From: Salvia splendens
Lineage: Eukaryota > Streptophyta > Magnoliopsida > Lamiales > Lamiaceae
Assembly: GCF_004379255.2 (NCBI RefSeq)
Contig: NC_056039.1
Span: 30,641,883-30,705,882, forward strand
DNA: 64,000 nucleotides
Direction: 5' to 3'
Of this stretch, positions 35,296 through 46,841 are shown one piece after another; position 1 is the stretch's first letter, and each line of letters begins with the position of its first letter. The translations under genes were made by a program, and so were the position numbers. The notes beneath the pieces were generated by a model that ran no database searches, was not told the origin of the DNA, and was given only the letters and a program-made list of their open reading frames with translations.

Positions 35296-36163
35296 TTAGA
35301 AGGAAACATCATTTTTTGTCTACGAACTTTGCCAGAGTATCATTTTAGGTCCGTGAACTTTGAAAATATCATTTTAGGTTCGTGAACTTTGAGTTAGTAT
35401 CATTTGAGGTACTTTTTACTATTTTCAAGTTTTTTTGGACAAAAATACCCTCAATACCTTAAAGTGTATATATTTTTAATAAATTTATCATATGTTCATA
35501 TTTTTTTTATAAATATCTTTACAATATATTTTTGACAAATTTTCTAAATATAATTTGACCTTAAATATTATCACTTAATTTTGTGACATGTAAGTAAAAT
35601 TGCTTCTTCAATTTTTTATATTATTTTTTTTAAAATTGAATGAAGAACTTTCTTTAATAATAAAAAATTGAATAAAGATCTTTTTATAAATATCTTTACA
35701 ATATATTTTTGACAAATTTTCTAAATATAATTTGACCTTCAATATTATCATTTAATTTTGTGACATGCAAGAAAAGATCTTTATTCAATTTTTTATTATT
35801 AAAGAAAAGTTCTTAATTCAATTTTAAAAAAAAATAATATAAAAAATTGAAGAAGCAATTTTACTTGCATGTCACAAAATTAAGTGATAATATTTAAGGT
35901 CAAATTATATTTAGAAATTTTGTTAAAAATATATTGTAAAGATATTTATAAAAAATTATGAGTATATGATAAATTTATTAAAAATATATACACTTTAAGG
36001 TATTGAGAGTATTTTCATTCAAAAAAAACTTGGAAATAGTAAAAAGTACCTCAAATGATACTAACTCAAAGTTCACGGACCTAAAATGATATTTTCAAAG
36101 TTCACGGACCTAAAATAATATTTTGGCAAAGTTCGTGGACCAAAAATGATGTTCCCTCTAATT
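35296..36163. mobile_element. Large foldback TIR element
   Basis: An ~868-bp element made mostly of two long inverted arms of ~300 bp. Outer ends: left AGGAAACATCATTTTTTGTC; right on the minus strand AGGGAACATCATTTTTGGTC, followed inward in both by ACGAACTTTGCC and repeated TC(C/G)GTGAACTTTGA blocks. An internal ~110-bp segment with TAAATATCTTTACAATATAT is also directly repeated in the left half (35510-35765). No coding frame. The target duplication is not clear. Confidence 0.82.
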
Positions 36164-36946
36164 TTTTTTTTGCAAAATGATTAACTCAACAGTTTTTGCT
36201 ACATTTTGTATTGCTAATCACATTTATATTCATAAGTTTCTTATGTCATGTTATCAACCTAAAATGTTTTCCATTCTCAATGACATTACTAACTTATAAG
36301 GACAGAAATTAATGAACAATGATGGCATTCATATTACTCTTTCATGATAATTTGTTTGTACGTACAGTATCTAAATTTGATGTCACTCTATTTTTATTTC
36401 ATGGCTTCTAGCTTTGAATTCGATCTCTACGAAGTATGAACCATAAAGTCAGTAGTTCATGCATATTTAATGAGTACTACTATATTTCATTCCATACTCG
36501 CTTTACTACTCTAGGCACATTGCCTTAATATCTTTAATCTATTCTATCAATTAAAGCATACTATGTTATGTAATTACTAGAACTGTTTAAGGTATACATC
36601 AATTTTTATATAAGTATAATCGACCCATCAAGAGTGATATGCCACCGACCATCTAGCAATACAAATCATGACTGCTGTGTATTTATGGTGTGCTACTCAC
36701 TTTAAAGAAAATTCCGAAAGTTTACTTAACATAATCATTTTCCAATTTCAGAATAATTTATTTTGCTCTTGGAATTAAAGGTTGTGGTTGTACTAAAACA
36801 AGCTAACTTATCATTCTATTTATATTTTGAAAATTTCAAGAATCCATAAACGAACATGGCCTAGTTGATGTTGAGCCAACTTCTCGCTCCCATCTTCCCT
36901 TGTCCACTTTTCACTCCTGCGGCAACCACCTCCCACCGCCGGCAAA
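36164..36946 (+). promoter_or_regulatory. Upstream region of the HSL1-like gene
   Basis: About 780 bp of AT-rich sequence between the foldback element and the HSL1 ATG. It must hold the promoter and leader. No single TATA box stands out. An upstream ATG at 36865 opens a 76-codon frame that overlaps the HSL1 start in another phase. Confidence 0.45.
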
Positions 36947-39900
36947 ATGCTTCATCACCGCCTCCTATGCCTACTCCTATTAACCCTCACTTCATCGCCT
37001 CTAATCCTTTCCCTGAACCAAGAAGGCGTCTTCCTCCAACAAGCCAAGCTCGGCTTCGACGATCCCAACTCCGTCCTCGCCACCTGGAACCCTAGCGACG
37101 CCAATCCCTGCAAATGGACCGGCGTCGTCTGCGATCCCGCCACCCACTCCGTCGTCTCGCTCGACCTCTCCAGCTCCAATCTCTCCGGCCCCTTCCCTTC
37201 CATTCTCTGCCGCCTCAAAAACTTGATTTCCATCTCATTCTACGATAACTTCGTCAACTCCACTCTACGGCCTGACGACGTCGTTTCCTGCCAGTCGCTG
37301 GAGCACCTTGATTTGGCGCAGAACTACCTCACCGGCCACCTCCCTGCCACGCTACCCGACCTCCCCAATTTGAAGTATCTCGATTTGACCGGGAATAACT
37401 TCTCCGGCGTGATCCCGGACAGATTCGGAACGTTCCAGAAGCTTGAGGTGCTCGCATTGGTGGAGAATTTGCTCGATGGGACGATTCCGCCGTTTCTCGG
37501 AAACGTCTCGACGCTGAAGCAGTTGAATCTGTCGTACAACCCGTTTTCGCCGGGCCGGATCCCGCCGGAGCTGGGGAACCTCACCAATTTGGAGGTGCTG
37601 TGGCTCACGGAAACGAATTTAGTCGGTGAGATACCCGAGTCAATAGGTCGACTCTCCAGGCTCACCGATTTGGATCTGGCGTACAACTCGTTGAGCGGCG
37701 CGATCCCGAGTTCGCTCACTGAATTGACGAGCTTGGTTCAACTAGAGCTTTACAACAACTCACTGACGGGTGAGCTGCCCAGCTCTGGCTGGTCGAACAT
37801 GACGTCACTTCGGCGGATTGACGCTTCCATGAACGATTTGAGCGGCAGCATTCCTGCCGAGTTGTGCGAGTTGCCGCTCGAGTCGCTCAATCTATACGAG
37901 AACAATCTGCGAGGTGAAGTGCCGGAAGGCATTGCTGATTCTCCCAATTTGTATGAGCTGAGGCTGTTCCAGAACCACTTGTCTGGACGGTTACCGCCGA
38001 ATCTCGGTAAACTATCGCCGTTGAAGTGGATTGATGTTTCAACCAATAAAATTTCCGGTCCATTGCCGGAGAATTTGTGTCTCAATGGTGCTCTCGAGGA
38101 GCTCTTGTTGATTGAAAACTCGATTTCCGGCGAATTACCGGCGAGCCTCGGGGAATGCCGTAGCTTGTTGCGCTTGCGGTTAGGGCACAACAGCTTTTCC
38201 GGTGAGGTACCAGAGCGCTTGTGGGGGCTTCCACACGTTTCCTTACTTGAGCTCGCCGGAAACTCGTTTACCGGCGGTATTGCGAAAACCATCGCCGGCG
38301 CTTCCAACTTATCTCAGCTGATTTTGTCGGGGAACTACTTTTCCGGTAGTTTGCCAGCCGAGATTGGGCTTTTGGATGGTTTGCTGGAACTTTCGATCAA
38401 TGATAACAAGTTATCAGGTTCTTTGCCGAGTAGTGTAGTGAATCTTGGGCAATTGGTGAAGCTTGATATTCACAACAATGGATTATCTGGTGAAATCCCT
38501 AGTGGGATTCAATCTTTGAAGAGGCTAAATGAGCTCAATTTGGCAAATAATGGATTTTCAGGGAACATTCCGAATGAGATTGGGGATTTAAGTGTACTTA
38601 ACTATCTAGATTTTTCTGGAAATAAGTTTTCTGGCGAAATCCCTGTTGGGTTGCAGAACCTGAAGCTTAATCTCCTCGATTTGTCGAATAATCGCCTTTC
38701 TGGTGATATTCCGGCCATGTACGCCAAGGAAGTGTACAAAGATAGCTTCTTGGGGAATCCAGGATTGTGTGGAGACATTGATGGTCTCTGCAATGGAAAA
38801 GGTGGAATCCAGGAAATGGGGTATGTATGGTTGTTGAGATCAATCTTCATAGTTGCTGGATTAGTTCTGATTGTTGGTATGGTGTGGTTCTACTTCAAGT
38901 ACAAGAACTTCGACAAGGCGAATAAGTCCATGGATAGATCAAAATGGACATTGATGTCGTTCCACAAACTGGAATTCAGTGAGAATGAGATATTGGATGT
39001 TTTAGATGAGGATAATGTGATTGGAAGCGGGGCGTCTGGTAAGGTATACAAGGTTGTATTGAGCAACGGTGAGGCCGTTGCTGTGAAGAAGCTCTGGGGG
39101 CGCCCCAAGTCAGCTGAGGATAGTGTTGATTTGGAAAAGGGCAATGGTGGTTTTGAAGCTGAGGTTGAGACGTTGGGGAAGATTAGGCATAAGAATATAG
39201 TGAAGTTGTGGTGTTGCTGCAGCACTAGGGATTGCAAGCTTTTGGTTTATGAGTACATGCCTAATGGCAGCCTTGGTGATCTGCTTCACAGCACGAAAGG
39301 GGGTTTGTTGGATTGGCCGATTAGGTTTAAGATCGCGTTGGATGCTGCTGATGGCCTCTCCTACTTGCACCATGACTGTGCTCCCGCGATTGTTCATAGG
39401 GACATCAAGTCGAATAATATATTGCTGGATTCGGAGTTTGGGGCTCGGGTTGCGGATTTTGGTGTTGCTAAGATAGTTGATGCTAATGCCAAGGGGAGTC
39501 ACTCTATGTCTGTCATTGCAGGGTCTTGTGGCTACATTGCTCCAGGTTAGTTGGTCAGCTAGTTAGTTAGTTCCTCAATTTTGTTGATGGGATAATATCA
39601 TAGTTTTGATGTAGAATATGTGAATATTGAAGTGACATTTCATTTCAGAATACGGTTACACGCTTCGTGTGAATGAGAAGAGCGACACGTACAGCTTCGG
39701 GGTGGTGATTCTGGAGCTGGTGACAGGGAAGCATCCCGTGGATCCAGAGTTTGGGGAGAAGGACTTGGTGAAATGGGTGTGCACCACGGTGGACCAGAAG
39801 GGCGTGGAGCACGTGATCGACCCCAGGCTCGATTCGTGCTTCAAGGATGAGATATGCGCAGTCCTTAACATAGGACTCCTCTGCACCTCTCCACTCCCCA

Positions 39901-40034
39901 TCAACCGACCTTCCATGAGACGCGTGGTCACCATGATGCAAGCCATTGCCAACGGCACCCACCACAACGCCCGCGGGAAGGACGGAAAGCTGACGCCTTA
40001 TTACTATCAAGACGCCTCCGATCAACCCACTTGA
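36947..40034 (+). CDS. HSL1: HAESA-LIKE1-type leucine-rich-repeat receptor kinase
   Basis: Two exons, 36947-39545 and 39649-40034 (GT-AG, phase 1), 2985 nt, 994 aa. HAESA/HSL receptors bind IDA-, CLE- or CEP-like peptides at the plasma membrane and signal in abscission and development. Visible: signal peptide (LCLLLLTLTSSPLILS), N-cap with DANPCKWTGVVC, about 20 leucine-rich repeats, SFLGNPGLCG cap, a transmembrane segment (about 628-650), then a kinase with glycine loop GSGASGKVYK (about 690), AVKKLW lysine, IVHRDIKSNN (about 814) and DFGVAK (about 837). The intron cuts the APE motif, as in this clade. All catalytic residues are present. Protein length and order match HSL1 closely; HAESA itself is the alternative. 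Confidence 0.95.
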
Positions 40035-40377
40035 GGGGTGTGAAATAGTGAAAAATTGTTACTCCACATATTAGGTGAGGGATGTCTGCCAAAATGTAAA
40101 TGAATCAACCACCAGAGGTTTTGTTACTCTGTTTGGAGATATTCTTACATTTATACCTTGTCTCATTTATGCACCTAACATGTTCACTTGCATCAATTGG
40201 GAATCTTGTTACAAAATTGATTTAGTCGTTGAATGATAAATTTTTACCTTAAATGGTAATGCACTAAAAAGGGGCCCAGTGCAAAACTCATCTTACAAAA
40301 TACGAACACAGACTGCTTAATATTTTTGTCTTATAGTTGGAATTCTCCAATTGCAAAATACAAACCGTTAGATCTTA
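40035..40377 (+). other. HSL1 3' UTR/downstream
   Basis: AT-rich sequence after the HSL1 stop, running up to the TTA target site of the second Harbinger element. No other feature seen. Confidence 0.5.
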
Positions 40378-42252
40378 GGTCATCCACATCCGTGTTTCAA
40401 TACTGTCGGTTAACCGTCTCATCCTTTCACTATTCATAGGTCCCACTGCACTTTTTACCTCATCTCTTAACTAAGAAACAACACATGCATCTCTCCATCT
40501 CTTAACCATCTCATCCCTTAACTATTCATTCAATTTCATTTTTTTATTTTTATTTCCAACAAATTCAATTAATAAAAACACACTTCATTAAATAAAAGAA
40601 AATTACAATTTAAAATCTTAAAAAAATAAAAAAACACATAATTAAAATCCTAAGAAAATAAAAAAAGCACATAATTAAAATCCTAAAAAATAAAAAAGAC
40701 ATAATTTAAAAAACTAGAAATTAAAAATTGCACCCTTAAATTATAAAAACTACTCCGTTGGCGAATCATCCCCCGAAGGCGGTGGCGGTGCCCGTAAGCT
40801 AGGTGCAGGCGGAATACCAAGTTGATTTGCTAGATACTCAATGCCGGCAAGATGGGCTTGATATTGGGGAGGCGTCATGCGGGAAGTGTCAGCCATCGTG
40901 GCGGTGAAGTACATGGACATTAGGGAGGGCGGCGGCCCTTGGGAGCCCGCCAGCTTGATTCACCTCGGCCCCTCCCCCTCCCCCTCCCTCTAGCTGCTTT
41001 CGCCGCCTTGTTCCCTTGCGGCCGACGTCGTGTACTGGAGGAGCCCCCTGCATCGGATGTCGGGAACTCAACCTCTTGTGAGGTGTTGCCTTCCCCGCCC
41101 TCACTAGACGAGTATTGGCCACCCGCCATATGCTTTGTGCGTTTTGAGCTCGAGCCCGTGCTGGAATCGACACCGCCAGCCCACCTATCAAGATGTTTGA
41201 CCGCCTCCCAAACATCAGGAAATTTGAAATCTTTGCCGGTGTCGGATTTGAAGACTCGCAAAGCCGCTCTCAGAATGTCGGATCCACTGGCTCCGCTTTG
41301 GTATTGCTCCGCTTCCCTATTGTAAATCCCACAAAATCTTTTGACATCTCTGTCGGCTCGCTCAAAATGAATGCGAAGCATCTTCAGGTTGCGGCGGAAG
41401 GCCCTCGGCTTATTTGCGTTGTATACGACGGTGACCTTATCCCAAAAAACCTTGCGGTTTTGTTGATTCCCAAGGATGGGATCATTCGACGTACTGATCC
41501 AAACGTCGAACAGAGCCATCATCTCCGCTTGTGTGTATGGATGACAACCGCCTTCCTCCACCGCCTCCGGAGTGGGTTCCTCCGGAATATCCTCCCTAAT
41601 TTGGGATAATCCCTGCATTTGCGAGCTCCTCATCCCCAAGGGAGGACGATAGCATGCATCAACTGGAAAAGATGGTGTTTGGTACGCCGGCGTCGCCGAG
41701 CCTTGGGTGCTCGGCGACGAACCGGAACCGGAAGCACCCAAAACATTGTACATGCCCCCCAGTCGACAAACGCGTTCAAGTCGTAGCCGCCGCCCTCGCC
41801 GTCGGAGTTTCCTTCACCATACATTTTTTGCAGAAATTGAAGAGGAAATAGAGATGATATAGTGTTTGTGAGAATGTAGTGTTTGTGTGGAAAAAAATGG
41901 TGGGGGAATTGTGTATGTGTGTAGTGTTATTTATAGATGAATGTGGGAAGAAAAGAAAAATAAAAGGTAAAAAAAACGGCCGAAAAAAAGGTCAATTTTT
42001 TTTTATTTCGATTTTTTTAAAAAAATTAATTAAAAATAGCTTAAATCGACGCCCACTCGCACAGCTGGTGAGTGGGCGTCACGCCCCAGCCGCTGCTCGC
42101 CACGTGGCCGACGCGCGTGGCTAGACAGCCCGCGTCCCGCCCCTTCCCCACGAGCTACGCGACGAGACGGAGAGGCTGCAATGGCGTCTCGCTGCTGTCT
42201 CATCCCGCCGGGACGAGACCGAGCCCGCAACGAGATGCCGCTGCAAATGCTC
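40378..42252 (-). mobile_element. PIF/Harbinger-type element carrying only the Myb-like ORF
   Basis: Flanked by TTA (40375-40377 and 42253-42255). Left end GGTCATCCACATCCGTG; right end on the minus strand GAGCATTTGCAGCGGCATC. Non-coding parts match the 11464-13521 element: on the coding strand both have a GC-rich subterminal region, a GCCCACTCGC...GAGTGGGC hairpin, A/T runs, a TATAAATA leader and a distal tail with GTTGGAAATAAAAA and ATGAAATTGAATGAATAGT. No transposase frame is present. Confidence 0.78.
40920..41753 (-). CDS. Harbinger Myb/SANT-like (ORF1) protein, probably frameshifted at its N-terminus
   Basis: 277 aa from the ATG at 41753. Family knowledge: PIF/Harbinger elements need a Myb-like protein that binds subterminal DNA and escorts the transposase to the nucleus. 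A trihelix-like core is visible (about 72-165: PYTQAEMMALFDVWISTSND, RKVFWDKVTVVYN, FPDVWEAVKHLDRW), followed by a Ser-rich linker and a basic RGRGRGRG nuclear-type tail. The ATG at 41824 after the leader opens an N-terminus (MYGEGNSDGEGGGYDLNAF) in another frame; the two frames meet at a run of six G, where one base less than expected would explain the break. So the copy may be damaged, or translation starts at 41753. Confidence 0.72.
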   Translation of the reverse strand: MYNVLGASGSGSSPSTQGSATPAYQTPSFPVDACYRPPLGMRSSQMQGLSQIREDIPEEPTPEAVEEGGCHPYTQAEMMALFDVWISTSNDPILGNQQNRKVFWDKVTVVYNANKPRAFRRNLKMLRIHFERADRDVKRFCGIYNREAEQYQSGASGSDILRAALRVFKSDTGKDFKFPDVWEAVKHLDRWAGGVDSSTGSSSKRTKHMAGGQYSSSEGGEGNTSQEVEFPTSDAGGSSSTRRRPQGNKAAKAARGRGRGRGRGESSWRAPKGRRPP

Positions 42253-42560
42253 TTATTTCTACCTTCCCAAATACTAGGTATCTCTTTAAATAAATATTGG
42301 GGGATGAGACCGAGCCCGCAGCGAGACGCCGCTGCGGATGCACTTATTTCTACCTTCCCAACGGCGTCTCGCTGTTGTCTCGTCCCGCCGGGACGAGACC
42401 GAGCCCGCAGTGAGACGCCGCTGTAGATGCTCTTATTTCTACCTTCCCAAACACTAGGTATCTCTATAAATAAATATTGCGGGATGAGACCGAGCCCGCA
42501 GCGAGACGTCGCTGCAGATGCTCTTAATTATACCTTCCCAAACACTAGGTATCTCTTTAA
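42210..42560. repeat. Reiterated Harbinger right terminus plus flank
   Basis: The terminal block GAGACCGAGCCCGCA...CTGC.GATGC(T/A)CTTA recurs at about 42215, 42305, 42396 and 42485. Each is followed by TTTCTACCTTCCCAA-type flank, and three also by an ACTAGGTATCTCTWTAAATA block. The main spacing is ~180 bp, with a shortened unit in between that contains a near-perfect hairpin (about 42361-42421). Confidence 0.82.
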
Positions 42561-44434
42561 ATAAATATTTTCCTTCTCAAACACTAGAAACATTTTTATT
42601 TGTCTGTTACAAAAAATACAAAAATAAACATTTGCAGATAGCTAAGAAAATGATATCGCTGTCCAAACGGAGGGAAAGCGACGGGGTATATGTGCGTGAA
42701 CATTAATCCAATGAGTTTGCTCTATCTTGCATTTAATATTATGGGTGCCTATATTTCTGGATTTCCTAAGTTGTGTAGAAGCATTTATGTGGTGATGTGG
42801 CTTATATGAATTCTCATTAATATCAAGAATGTAGTACAGGTAATTTGAAATCGTTGCAATCACTCAATTCATACATTTAGGTACACATTTACTGGCCGTT
42901 ATTAATTTTAAGTCTATAAATGTACGCAGCCTTAATTTCAAATTCATTTCTCAACCGCACCACAACTGACGTGGCAATTTAAAATTGGTGTTGTTCTAGT
43001 ATATAATTTTATTTTTGAAGTTCCATTATCAACTGTTTGAATCAAGTCATAGGTTTGTTTAACGATCTAGTGCACAACAAGACAACAATCAAAGACCCGA
43101 GATAATAAAACATAACAGCAAAAGAAAATAATTTATCAGTTCCCAAAAGCACCAACTTCCAAAGTGAAAAAACAAGGAAAAAGAAAAGTATAGCAGTTCA
43201 ATGGCTACATGAACTTTTCTTAATAATTTCAAATGCAATAGCTGGAAATGTTGAATCGGATAGTTAATTAATCGTTTATGCGTTTGGAATTTTGTTGATG
43301 GTTAAATAGATCTATATACTTTCATTCTTCAAATTCGATACTACTACTATTAAATTAAACAGTCAATACAAAAATATACAGTTTCCAGTTTGCACACGGA
43401 CGCATGCATATATATATACATACGATTTTTTGAAAAAAGGTTGAATCTTTTGAATGGGCTTTCCCATATTTATTAATGGACTTAGACGGAAAAGAGCTTA
43501 GCCCAAAACATAGTAGGCTGATTACAGATTCAAAGAGGCCCAATAGCTTTAATAAATACACTCTTCATTTCATTATAGTTCTTTTCTCGAACTTCTCTCT
43601 ATTTCTACCATTTTCTATATCAGGTCCGGCAAGAAAATGAGTAAAATTATTATATTCTGTGGCATATTATCCTTCATATTAGTAGTATTAAATTTTATGT
43701 GTTTATATAAATTAATGTTTTGTGAGGTGGTGTTTTGGTAAAATCTTAAGTTTGTAAGTTCAAACCTTAACTCTATACTTTTTTTAAAAAAATCATTTTT
43801 TTGTTCTTTTCTTCTCTTTTCTTTATTTTTATTTTATTTTTATGCTATTTTCTTTTATTTTGTTGCATTTTTATGTCTTCCCCTTTTGTAGTAACATGTT
43901 TATATTTTTTGTTATCATTTTATTATTAATAAATTTCATATTTTAATTGAAGAAAGAGATTAATTTTATCATAATACATAGGATAAATTGAAATAAGAAA
44001 TGAATAGAAAAAATATTGTGACACTAAAAAATAACGTTAAAAGGAACCAATATTGAATGGTGAATAAGTAAGAAATATAGATAAAAATCAAAAGTATCGT
44101 GAATAGAATTAAATGATATAAATGATTATAGTAACAGGTGAATAGCCTGATAGTAGTATTTATTTGTTCAAGTTCTTAAAATATGCTTTTTAATAATAAA
44201 TTAAAACTAGATGCTGAATGGGATATGTGAAAAATTAAAATAAGGATGACCATAAAATGATTTATGCTAATCGAGTGTGGTCCCTTTTGAGAGAGAAATA
44301 AAAATTTGCGATTTTGGTTGAAGCGATGTGCAATTTTTTCTCAGATTTGCACCGTCACAACAAATAACACGTCACCGCAAACCACCTTTTTCAATGTATA
44401 AGATAAGATGTACAAGGTCCCCACCTAGTAATAG
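42561..44434. other. AT-rich intergenic spacer
   Basis: About 1.9 kb without any coding frame, RNA gene or TIR that I can support. Confidence 0.6.
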
Positions 44435-44617
44435 TACTCCCTCAGTCCCGCACTACTCGCACTTATTTCCTTTTTGGGCGTCCCAAGTTATTTGCACTCT
44501 TTCCATTTTTAGTAAAAAATTTCACCTACAGCCGTCATTTTTTACTTTCCTATACACTCATTCCTTAATCTCCGAGCCGAAAAGGAAATTAGCGAGTAGC
44601 CCGGGACGGAGGGAGTA
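44435..44617. mobile_element. Stowaway-like MITE
   Basis: A 183-bp element. Left end TACTCCCTCAGTCCCGCACT, right end on the minus strand TACTCCCTCCGTCCCGGGCT, bounded by TA. Well-preserved inverted arms. Confidence 0.85.
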
Positions 44618-45759
44618 TTAAATAAAAGTTGGGAATGTTTAAACTTTAAAGTCAATATTTTGTTTATGCAATAAATATCGCAACTAAACAACTACTAATA
44701 TAGTTCGAAAATCGAAAATTTGTAATTTCGTGTTTAGTTAGGTGGAAGTTGATGAACCGAAGTTGTTTGAGCAAATTGATTTATTTAATTTTACTAAATA
44801 CTCGGACACTAGATTTTCTAACCTTACATACATAACTTTCTTTTGGTTTTCCTTATTTTTCTAATTTTTAAATATTTCTTCTTTTGATTATTGTACCCAT
44901 TTGATCCTTGATTTGTAAGTTTGTGAAGAAGCAAAAGCACATGAAAATATGTTACTATATCTATAGCTGTGATACTAATTAATGATATAATTTCTAGTTA
45001 AAAAAATCCACAGACAAGTCTGAATGCAATAATGTATTCAATATCTTCTCATCATTGATTTGATGCTTCATCTAACAAATTCAATCATAAACCGTGCTAC
45101 GTACAATCCACTTCGCTTTTAGTTCATTATTGCAATAAAATTTTCTCTATCAAATTAATGTAATCATACTATAACATATAGACTATACCTTGCCTGCCTT
45201 AGTAAATATTTTCAGTGTCGAAGGCGTGCTTAATTGAAAAACCAAAAAACAAAAAATCAATCAAGAATATTCTCTATTTACTTATATGGTCATTTGAATT
45301 TATTACTAACAATTAATTGGAGACCAACGTTTGACCAATTAAACATCTAATTGAGTACAATGCACTTTAAGTACAAAATAACTAGATAATATTGTACAAT
45401 ATAAAAGCCTTAATTAAGAGCAGCAGCTAATTGTTTGTCGTATAAGTTATGACGACAAAGCAATATAAGTATATATATATATATTTCAGTTTGATTGAAA
45501 TGGAAATTGGAAGCAATCAATTTTGAATGGCTGAAAATAACCTAACATGTACTATATATGAGCTAGATTTCTACCTTCCCTTACCTATCAAACCTTATTT
45601 TTGAATCAATTTCAAATACTAACTTACATTTCAACCCCATTAATACCAAACCAAAACCAACTCATCTCTTCAGCCACACAACACTACTTCTCACTCACCA
45701 AAATAAAATCAAAATTTCCCCATTTCCCTTTTTTTTCAAAAAAAAAAAACACAGCAAGA
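44618..45759 (+). promoter_or_regulatory. Spacer and promoter region of the kinase-like gene
   Basis: AT-rich. The last ~200 bases are CA/T-rich leader-like sequence; ACTATATATGAG near 45551 is a possible TATA box. Confidence 0.45.
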
Positions 45760-46841
45760 ATGAGCTATGTAGAGTTCCGTATGGCCTACAGTCTCCTTAT
45801 CGGAATCCTGGCGACGAGCATCACAATCTTCGGAATCTTACTAATCTTCCTCTGCAGAAAGAAGTCTGCGAAGGCCGACGAAGACACCGAATCAACCGCA
45901 TCATCGCCGCCGGTGGCCAAGCCCCCCGCGCCGTCGTATCCGCTGATGGAGATCGACGCCGCCACCGACGGCTTCAACCACCGCAGGATCGTCGGGAAGG
46001 GGCGAATCGGCACCGTGTACGCCGCCGTGACGCCGAAAGGAGAGGTGGTGGCGGTGAAGCGAATCCACCCCCGCCTCGTCCTCAACAATGCCGGATTCGG
46101 ATTCTCATCCATCCTCAAATGGCTCTCCTTGGCCGATCACCCGCACGTGGTGCCCATAACCGGTACGGGAGTTATTCTTAAATGATTAATTAATAATTGA
46201 AAATCAATTAATTGATATCAAAATATAAAAAAACAGGATTTTCTGAGGCTCCGGGGGAGAGGATCATAGTGATGGAATTCGGCGGGATGCTGAGCTTGGA
46301 ATTCTATCTGCATCAGAACACGGACGGGGTGGCGCTGCTGGACTGGCGGCGGCGGCTGAGGATCGCGGCGGGGGCCGCGAGGGGGCTGGAGTATTTGCAC
46401 GAGGAGGTGGCGCCGCCGATCATCCACGGCTGCGTGAAGCCGTCCAACATATTAGTGGACGTGAAGCTCTGCGCGCGTCTCTGCGACTACGGGCTGCATT
46501 TCCTGGCGCCGGAGGGGATGGCGGGGAAGTACGTGGACGAAGAGTGTTGGAGGGAGAGGAAGGGCGTTTCGAAGGAATGCGACGTGTATGGATTCGGCGT
46601 CGTTTTGATGGAGCTGCTGAGCGGGCGGGGGAGTGCTGACGTGGTGGAGTGGGGGCTGCCGTTGATTAGAGGGATGCGGTTTAATGAGCTGTTGGATCCT
46701 CGGCTGACTGTGCCGGCGGATGTGGGGCCGCTTGTTCGGTTGTCCAAGGTTGCATTGGCGTGCGTCGCGAACAGCCGGAAAAATCGGCCGGCGATGAGGC
46801 AGGTTGCCGCGATTTTAAGCAGTATAGAGATGGCGTTGTGA
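45760..46841 (+). CDS. Membrane-anchored receptor-like cytoplasmic kinase with degenerate catalytic loop
   Basis: Two exons, 45760-46162 and 46237-46841 (74-bp intron, phase 1), 335 aa. An N-terminal transmembrane helix (about 10-32, SLLIGILATSITIFGILLIF) and a short Ala/Pro linker lead into a kinase fold: GKGRIGTVYAAV glycine loop, AVKRI lysine, then HGCVKPSNIL where active kinases have HRDxKxxN, and DYG in place of DFG. The catalytic Asp is therefore Cys, so it is probably a pseudokinase acting as a scaffold or regulator (inference). It resembles the plant family annotated as serine/threonine-protein kinase-like proteins such as At5g23170/At3g51990 (recognised from memory, not searched). 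There is no extracellular domain. The ATG at 45760 follows a leader; an in-frame TTG further up is not a likely start. Confidence 0.85.

Noticed and set aside
43621..44330. A possible small RNA gene in the spacer
   Set aside because: Only AT-rich sequence and homopolymers; no promoter elements, stem structure or conserved boxes that I could identify.
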